A DNA stretch of 64,000 nucleotides from contig CM059977.1 in NCBI GenBank assembly GCA_030490835.1, positions 35,733,676-35,797,675 of the forward strand, read 5' to 3'. This DNA is from Annona cherimola (lineage: Eukaryota; Streptophyta; Magnoliopsida; Magnoliales; Annonaceae). A program made the position numbers and the translations under genes. Of this stretch, positions 57,621 to 64,000 are shown piece after piece (positions within the stretch are counted from its first letter, which is position 1; each line of letters begins with the position of its first letter). The notes beneath the pieces are model-generated. The model was given only the letters and a program-made list of their open reading frames with translations, did no database searches and was not told the DNA's origin.

Positions 57621-59051
57621 ATGGCTAGAGGAGAAGGAGAAACTCCCCATGTCCTGCTCGTGGCCCTTGCAGTCCAAAGCCACATCAACCCCATGCTGAG
57701 CTTGGGGAAGCGCCTCGCCTCCAAAGGCCTCCATGTCACCCTCGCAACCACCGAAGCCACCCACCGCTACCTCCTCAAGGCCAACGCCAACTCGCCGCCG
57801 CCCGATGCTCCCCACAACTCCCTCATCAGCCTCGAATTCTTCTCCGACGGCTTGCCGGACGACTACCAACGCACCAATCCCGCCAACGCCGCCGACATCT
57901 TCCACCACCTCGAGCTCCACGGCCCTCCCAATCTCTCCGCCCTAATTCACTCCCTTTCCGCCCGCTACGTCGCCAATTTCTCCTGCATCATCAACAACCA
58001 AGCCCTCCCTTGGGTCGCCGACGTCGCCCAAGCCCACCGCATCCCTTGCGCCATGCTCTGGATCCAGGCCTGCACCGTCTTCGCAATCTACTACCGATTC
58101 TGCAACCGTTTGAACCAGTTCCCCACGGCGGATGATCCAAACACACCGGTCCAGCTGCCGGGCCTTCCGTTGCTCCGCCCGGAAGATCTTCCTTCCTTCA
58201 TTCTGCCCAACTCGAAGCATTGGCCAGGCTTCGGGCGAACAATCACTCTCTTTTGTGAGAACCTCAACAAGCACAAATGGGTGTTGTGCAATTCCTTCTA
58301 CGAGCTCGAGAAAGATGGGGTGGGGTCGATGAGCAGCATCCAGCCGATCATACCCGTCGGCCCGCTTGTTCCCGGGATCTTGCTAGGCGAAGATGAAGAC
58401 TCGGGTATTGAACTGTGGAAGGCAGAGGAGAGATGCATCGAGTGGCTGGACAAGCAACGAGCCTCGTCGGTTGTGTACGTGTCGTTCGGCAGTGTTCTTC
58501 CGCTCTCGAGGGAGCAGATGGAGAAGATTGCGTGGGGGATCGAGAGCAGCGGCCGGCCATTTCTGTGGGCGGTGAAGCCACCTGAACATGCACCTGAGGA
58601 TCGCGCTTCAGGGCTGTTGCCGCCGGATTTCATGAAAAAAACAGAGGATCGAGGGCTGGTGGTGCAGTGGTGCCCTCAGGCGAAGGTGCTGGCGCACCCA
58701 TCTGTGGCATGCTTTCTAACTCACTGCGGCTGGAATTCGACATTGGAAGGAGTGGCTGCGGGTGTGCCGATGATTGGTTATCCGCAGTGGACTGATCAGC
58801 CCACGGACGCGAAGCTGCTGGCGGATGTGCTTGAGATGGGTGTTCGGCTCCAAGAAGGGGAAGATGGGATGGTGGAGCCGGAGGAGGTGGAGAGATGCAT
58901 TGAGGAGGTCACAGAAGGACCCAAGGCTCTTGAATTGAAGACGAAGGCATTGCAATGGAAAGAGGCTGCAAGAGCTGCAGTGAGGAACGGTGGATCATCG
59001 GACCGTAACATTCAGCTGTTTGTCGACGAGATAGTAAAGGGAACAGAGTAA
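57621..59051 (+). CDS. Family-1 UDP-glycosyltransferase (group L, UGT84-like)
   Basis: Intact 476-codon frame without introns. It transfers a sugar from a UDP-sugar to a small acceptor in the cytosol. The N-terminal acceptor domain has the catalytic His21 in Q-S-H-I-N-P. The PSPG donor box runs from W350 (W-C-P-Q) through H-C-G-W-N-S to the terminal D-Q at about 393. A final Gln is usual for UDP-glucose users. The N-N-x3-P-W-V-A-D-V-A block near residue 122 and the lack of introns resemble group L (UGT84, phenolic acid glucose esters). The acceptor cannot be told from sequence. The start follows a CT-rich leader and has G at +4. GC is far higher than in the flanks. It is the only clearly intact host gene in the window. 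Confidence 0.93.
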   Translation: MARGEGETPHVLLVALAVQSHINPMLSLGKRLASKGLHVTLATTEATHRYLLKANANSPPPDAPHNSLISLEFFSDGLPDDYQRTNPANAADIFHHLELHGPPNLSALIHSLSARYVANFSCIINNQALPWVADVAQAHRIPCAMLWIQACTVFAIYYRFCNRLNQFPTADDPNTPVQLPGLPLLRPEDLPSFILPNSKHWPGFGRTITLFCENLNKHKWVLCNSFYELEKDGVGSMSSIQPIIPVGPLVPGILLGEDEDSGIELWKAEERCIEWLDKQRASSVVYVSFGSVLPLSREQMEKIAWGIESSGRPFLWAVKPPEHAPEDRASGLLPPDFMKKTEDRGLVVQWCPQAKVLAHPSVACFLTHCGWNSTLEGVAAGVPMIGYPQWTDQPTDAKLLADVLEMGVRLQEGEDGMVEPEEVERCIEEVTEGPKALELKTKALQWKEAARAAVRNGGSSDRNIQLFVDEIVKGTE

Positions 59052-59065
59052 TATTTTAATCTTGT

Positions 59066-59071
59066 AATAAA
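59066..59071 (+). terminator. AATAAA polyadenylation signal of the UGT gene
   Basis: AATAAA 15 bp after the stop codon. Further AATAAA-like words follow to 59090. Confidence 0.55.
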
Positions 59072-59956
59072 TTAAGTAAAATAAAATAAAAAGAACGGAA
59101 GAATAAAATGTATGTCAACGTTCTCTTGTGTCTATTCGGTTTCTTTCATTGAGATTTGGCAGTTTCATATGGTGACAAAGCTTTTTGGCCGAATTTTTGA
59201 ATGTCGTGAGATTTTCAAAATCACTGGACTTACAAATTGACGAATTTTCTATCTTGAAATTTGTTAGGGCATTTGGCTTTACTCTGATGAGCTCAAACGA
59301 ATGCATCACTGTCCATACTGGTTTAATATTGATTTGTTGACATGTAGCTTCAATGTTGTATACAAGTGCTTCAGTAATTTTAGGTTACCATGAGTTCTAA
59401 TTAATTAAAAGAGAAATTATAAAACAGACATTAAACAACCTATGTTACACTGAATAGAATATTAGACAATTAAAGAATATGTGTATACTGAATAAGCATA
59501 ACATAAACATGAACATCAAAGTAGATGAGTAGTAAAACAAGAAAAGATAAAATTAAAAATGATATAATTCAATTAGTTCCTAGAAAATAATATAATTCAG
59601 TACCTCAAAAGATAATATAATTCAAGATAATCTAAACAGTTTGTTATAAGGAAGTGAATTAGTATAGTATTAATATTGACTTCCTTCAACAATCCTTCCT
59701 TGCCACAAACAAGAATGTCTGCCAATACACTGCGAGACTGAGTACTAGATAATGCATGGTACAAGCAACATCACAAATTATTGGGTTGGAGACAATGTTT
59801 AATATGTATCTAGAACATAATAATACACCCACATATTTCATAAATTACTTATTATTTCTATGTTTATGATTGAAATTATTTGTAAATTAACATAATGCGT
59901 ATATAAAAGAATTTTTTGAAACATAGTAAGTATATTATAAATATATGCTAAAGGTA
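59072..59956. other. intergenic, no gene seen
   Basis: AT-rich, with short local repeats such as GATAATATAATTCA at 59555-59625. No coding or RNA gene. Confidence 0.5.
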
Positions 59957-60301
59957 GAGAACTGATTCAATGCACCATGGTGCAAAACTCTATTTTTTAT
60001 ATTTTTGAAATTTTTTTATAAGATTGTTAACCTATATGTATTTAACGTATGTATTAAGTTTTATAATTTTTGAAGATATATAAATATATGTTTTGATTTT
60101 TTAAAAAAGGGGTATTTTAGTCACTAAAAAATGGCTAAAGTACGCTTATTTTTAAAAAATCAAAAAAATATATATACACATATCAAAAAAGGTAAATTTT
60201 GGCTTATAGATTAAATACAACTATATTAACAATTTTTATAAAATATTTTAAAAAACTTTTAAAAATGGGATTTTGCGCCATGGTATATTGAATCAGTTCT
60301 C
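59957..60301. mobile_element. palindromic MITE, about 345 bp
   Basis: GAGAACTGATTCAATGCACC at the left and its inverse (right end reverse complement GAGAACTGATTCAATATACC) form TIRs of about 30 bp including CCATGG. The interior is AT-rich with inverted arms. Confidence 0.7.
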
Positions 60302-61763
60302 CTACAGGTAGTCAGTATATTTGGGATAAACCTTAATCTAAAAATAGAATTGTAATAAAATAAGAAAAAGTAGAGTTACATGATTTAGACATATTAAATG
60401 GAGGCCTAAAATGCCACTAGTTAATAAAGTTGAGTGTATTTAAATGGAAGCCAAAAATAGAATAAGAGAAAGAGCTACAAAATATGAAAAGAATAAATTA
60501 AACAAGACAAAAAAAATCAAAGATTACCAAAAGTATAGTTTATAGTTGAAAAAGTAGCTAAATAGAATGCAAAGTTAATACAATATAGATCGGAAAGAAC
60601 TTATGATAATGAAGCTTTAATGATGTGTGTTGATTTAGACCATTCATGGAGACAATAATATATTAAATATATATATTTATTTGTGTGATAATTATAATTA
60701 TAATTAAAATAATAAGTTAACATGTCAAATAATGACGTGTCCGCTAATATAGCACATTAACCATTGACCGTTTGACTAAGCAATAGGCCAAGAATAGGTG
60801 GAATGTTATTTAGCTAAGCCCGATTAAGCCTACTTAGGTTAAATAGGGTGAGTTATAAAAATATCATAAGTATTTAACTCAACAACTTAAGATACTTGAG
60901 TAGTTAAGGTATTGATCTTTAGTAAAAGGGATCTTTAGCTTGATTCCTAGTTGACGAGTAAATAGTAAATTTTGTCTTGTTAATGGAAGGATACATGAGA
61001 AGAATTTGGAAAATACTGTTACGGGAGGGAGAGAAGAGACGATTTGATCCGTTCAAGCTTTTAATTTAATTTTATTCTTTAAGATAAAGGAATTCTACCT
61101 CTTTTAGTCTTTAATTATGGCATAATTTAATGGAGATTTACCACATGACTATATTCATGATTGTATCAGTAAGTAATTTCATAATCATTAATAATGCTGA
61201 GATGATGCGAGGGATTTTATGCTTAATTGCATAAGTTGCTTGAATGCCACATAATTATTTTAGGAATGTATTATTTACATTAAAATTAATTACATGAGGA
61301 ATTATTAATAATTTTGGAGATTTTTTAACATAAGGATAATTTTTGATAAGATGGAAAGCATAAATAACATAACTATAATTTATTTCTAAGTGAGTTAAAT
61401 TAATCTACATAATTATGTAAGTTATATTATGCTTGGATGGCTTAAAATTAAATATGTTAGACAAATTGTTGATACGAGGAGTTTGAATGCATTTTTCCTT
61501 GAATTTAATTAAGAAAGTATTAAAAAAATAAATAATATATATGGAAATAATATTAATAATTTATATACCTTAAAGAAATAATCATTTGGGAAGAATGTAA
61601 TTCACTACTTATTGGCGTGTCTTTTTGTACATTTACAATTTCTCCTAATAATTTTTTGAAAATTATATGTTGCTAAGGAGTTTTTGTCAAATTGGATATG
61701 CCAGGAGATTTTGTAAATTTTCAAAAGCTGGAATAGGCTTTTAAGAACGACGCTGGACCTAGG
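60302..61763. other. AT-rich intergenic DNA
   Basis: No gene recognised. Strong A/T bias, with (TA)-rich parts at 60655-60690 and 61520-61560. Confidence 0.5.
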
Positions 61764-61791
61764 TAGGGGTGCAACTCGGGCTCATGAAACT

Positions 61792-61885
61792 CGGGTTCAC
61801 CTCGACCCTAACCCTAACCCTATTTGTAAATCTTCAACCCTAACCCTAACCCTATTTATAAAACCTCAACCCTAACCCTATTTTT
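61792..61885. repeat. telomere-like CCCTAAC repeats, subterminal
   Basis: Short runs of ACCCTAACCCTAACCCTATT alternate with CTTCAA or CCTCAA spacers in three blocks. They lie inside the hAT end, so they are subterminal repeats rather than a telomere remnant. Confidence 0.8.
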
Positions 61886-62569
61886 GAAATTCGGGCTCGG
61901 GTTGAGTTTCGGGTTGACATGTTACTATAAATATACATCCTATACTCATTTAATCACAAATCTATTGCAAAAAAAAATCTAAAATAACAATTTATTAGAA
62001 GAAAGCAAAAAAAAATTAAATACCATTTAAGAGTATTAAGAAGAAAAACCTGTTTTGGGCATTCTCTTCGCATTAAGTTGAATAGTAACCATATTTTGAT
62101 GAATGTAGAAGTACAACCTTTGTTCGTCCTGCAATTTAACATGAATATCACAATCATATATAGAAATATTAGCATCTGACCATAAGACAAACTTTATAAT
62201 ATCAATCATAAGAAAAGAAAATAATCCCAAAAATACAATAATATCAAAACAAATAAGATTATAACAAGTTCAAAAATACAACTTCAAATCACAACATCCA
62301 AGTTAGGTCCAAGTCTACAACTTTAGTCTTAGATTCCAATAACCAAATTACAACATTTAACTTAAATTGTCAACTGCAACATAACAACATGAAACATTTT
62401 AATTTTCCACGCAGTCTTCATTCTTCTTGTCTTCTATTATTCTCGTCCGCTAAGCCAAATTCTTTTTTCCCTAAAAAAATGCACAAAATCGACGTCATTT
62501 TGTACAATTGAACTTAAAGAGCATATATATGCATATATATTCAAATATATAAGTAATACCTCCTGTAAA

Positions 62570-63969
62570 TTAATTTCTTGGTGGAATAGGTGGTAACGAT
62601 CCTGAAGCAGCGTTTCCCGACGTTTGAGAAACTTCATCTGAAAAAAATAAATATTGGCATTAAAAATAATGTTAAGAGTAAGGGATAGGATTAAAACATA
62701 GAAAAATATATTTTACCTCTTACGCATTTGTCTAGTTGATCAATAAATTCTTCATAATTTGAATCGACTGGAGATGCTTTCAACCAATCTTGAGAGCAAA
62801 TTAGGCACTCAACCAACATGAGTGTTAATGAACTACGATATTGGTCAAGAACACGTCCTCCAGTGCTAAATGCAGATTCTGATGCAACTGTTGAAATAGG
62901 AATAGCCAAAATATCTTTTGCCATAAAAGATAAAATCCTGTATTTTGTAGCCGTTGACCACCATGCTAAAATAACAAATGGTTCTACTTCATTCTCAACT
63001 GGATCTTTTAAATAGGCATCAATTTCATTTGTGATAACTCCAGCATTACTGTTATTCATAGATTGCCACAGCTTCCATTTTGAATTCTTTGATTCGGATG
63101 GTGCCCCACTCGCTTCAGACAAAGAACTTGTAGTACTACTAGTAGACCCAGATTTATAAGATCCATATAATTCAACCATTTTATCATACACTTTCTTTGA
63201 TAATGCAGAAACCTGATCCGCAGGAAGGAAAATACTAAGACAAAATTCCAAATAGCCTAGCTTGTATCGTGGATCAAACACTATCATAATGAGCAAGTAA
63301 ATGTTGAACTTGTCAACAGAACCCCAATATTTTGCAAGTTTTTCCTTCATTTTGTTGCACATGTGACGAAGGATAGGATTATCATTCTCGGCTGGAAATG
63401 ACTTTAATCGATCTTGAATTGCGTCAAGTTGAGAAAAATGGTATGAGGAAGTGACATATTTAGTACCCGACAAGATTTCGGTAGCTTCAAAAAACAAAAC
63501 CAAGAAATCACAAAGGACTCTGGCATGGTTCCAATCTTCTTCAAGAGGTGGACTAGAGCTTCTAAAACTTGCATCATTCGCTTCAAGATGTTTGAAAGCC
63601 ATTTCAAAGGGTATAACATGTTTCAACATCAAGTATGTAGAATTCCAACGTGTTGGCACATCTAAACACAAAGACATTTTACTCGAAATTCTAACACTTT
63701 CACAAGATTTTCCAAATGCTTGTTCTCTACTAGGAGAACTCTTGACCCACTTTATGCTATTACGAATTCGAGCAATGGAATCCTTGATTTGTTCGGTTCC
63801 CTCCTTCACAACCAAATTTAAAATGTGCGCAACACAACGGACATGTAAAGATTCTCCATCCCCAAAGAGAGCATTCTTCATTTTTAAATTTAAACGCAAA
63901 GTGTTTAGCGCAACATCATTGGCCGATGCATTGTCAACAGTAAGGGTACACACTTGTCCAATATTCTAA
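62570..63969 (-). CDS. hAT (Ac-like) transposase, C-terminal part
   Basis: It encodes the cut-and-paste transposase of the family. The open frame 63953-62718 begins inside the catalytic region (T-V-D-N-A-S-A-N-D, with catalytic Asp; C-A-H-I-L-N-L-V; R-W-N-S-T). It reaches the hAT dimerisation domain near its end (A-W-W, I-P-I-S-T-V-A-S-E-S-A-F-S, G-G-R-V-L). A GT-AG intron (62716-62638) then joins a last exon, 62637-62570, ending in TAA. The ATG at 63953 is not the true start. The same frame continues upstream to the window edge but has TAG at 63968-63966 where related proteins have Trp. The BED zinc finger and N-terminus lie outside. Confidence 0.88.
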
Positions 63970-64000
63970 TCATTCAAACATTCTTCAATTGCGTTAGCAA

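Larger units (their letters stand above)
61764..64000 (-). mobile_element. hAT element with transposase, copy 4 (runs off window)
   Basis: The outer end TAGGGGTGCAACTCGGG at 61764 matches copy 1. Next come subterminal CCCTAAC repeats and a minus-strand transposase gene. The other TIR lies beyond 64000. The flanking 8-mer on this side is GACCTAGG. Confidence 0.85.

Noticed and set aside
57733..58955. several open frames on both strands
   Set aside because: Shadows of the GC-rich UGT gene, with no independent motifs.
61792..61885. telomere or chromosome end
   Set aside because: The CCCTAAC blocks are short, interrupted and lie just inside a hAT TIR. The plant repeat would be CCCTAAA.

Overview
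The window is nuclear DNA of a flowering plant. The evidence is one host gene with 16 GT-AG introns, plant-type LTR elements from both superfamilies, hAT, Tourist-like and Mutator-like DNA elements, and a plant family-1 UDP-glycosyltransferase. The sequence does not fix the species. Only two host genes are recognisable, and most of the rest is nested transposable-element sequence in several stages of decay.

Layout. 1-7952: the 3' part of a decayed Ty1/copia element (gag end, protease, integrase, reverse transcriptase, RNase H, an extra post-pol reading frame) and its 1.8 kb 3' LTR. 8286-14192: a probable solo LTR, split by a second 4.2 kb solo LTR (9200-13431) that has a perfect target-site duplication. 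14430-15017: a miniature terminal-repeat element (TRIM). 15018-16312: a non-autonomous hAT element. 17195-34294 (minus): PNG1, cytosolic peptide:N-glycanase, in 17 exons whose introns are full of MITEs and one LINE fragment. 37329-39048: a hAT element carrying a fragment of CHLD (magnesium chelatase subunit D). It sits in the remains of another copia element whose LTR is at 39230-39634. About 39640-46570: an L1-type LINE broken by a 2.3 kb solo LTR and a small hAT copy. 47133-55607: a decayed Ty3/gypsy chromovirus with an extra frame before gag. 57621-59051: an intact, intronless, GC-rich UGT gene (group L/UGT84-like). 61764-64000: the 3' part of a hAT element that encodes a transposase and runs off the window.

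How the parts relate. The hAT copies at 15018, 37329, 44487 and 61764, plus a terminal remnant at 55669, share TIR sequence near TAGGGGTGCAACT. The transposase-coding copy at the right edge is therefore the likely source family for the others, two of which carry captured host sequence. PNG1 has all its splice sites and its Cys/His/Asp catalytic triad, but three single-base indels break its frame. It is either a recent pseudogene or a locus with consensus errors. No operons, CRISPR arrays, rRNA genes or convincing tRNA genes were seen.
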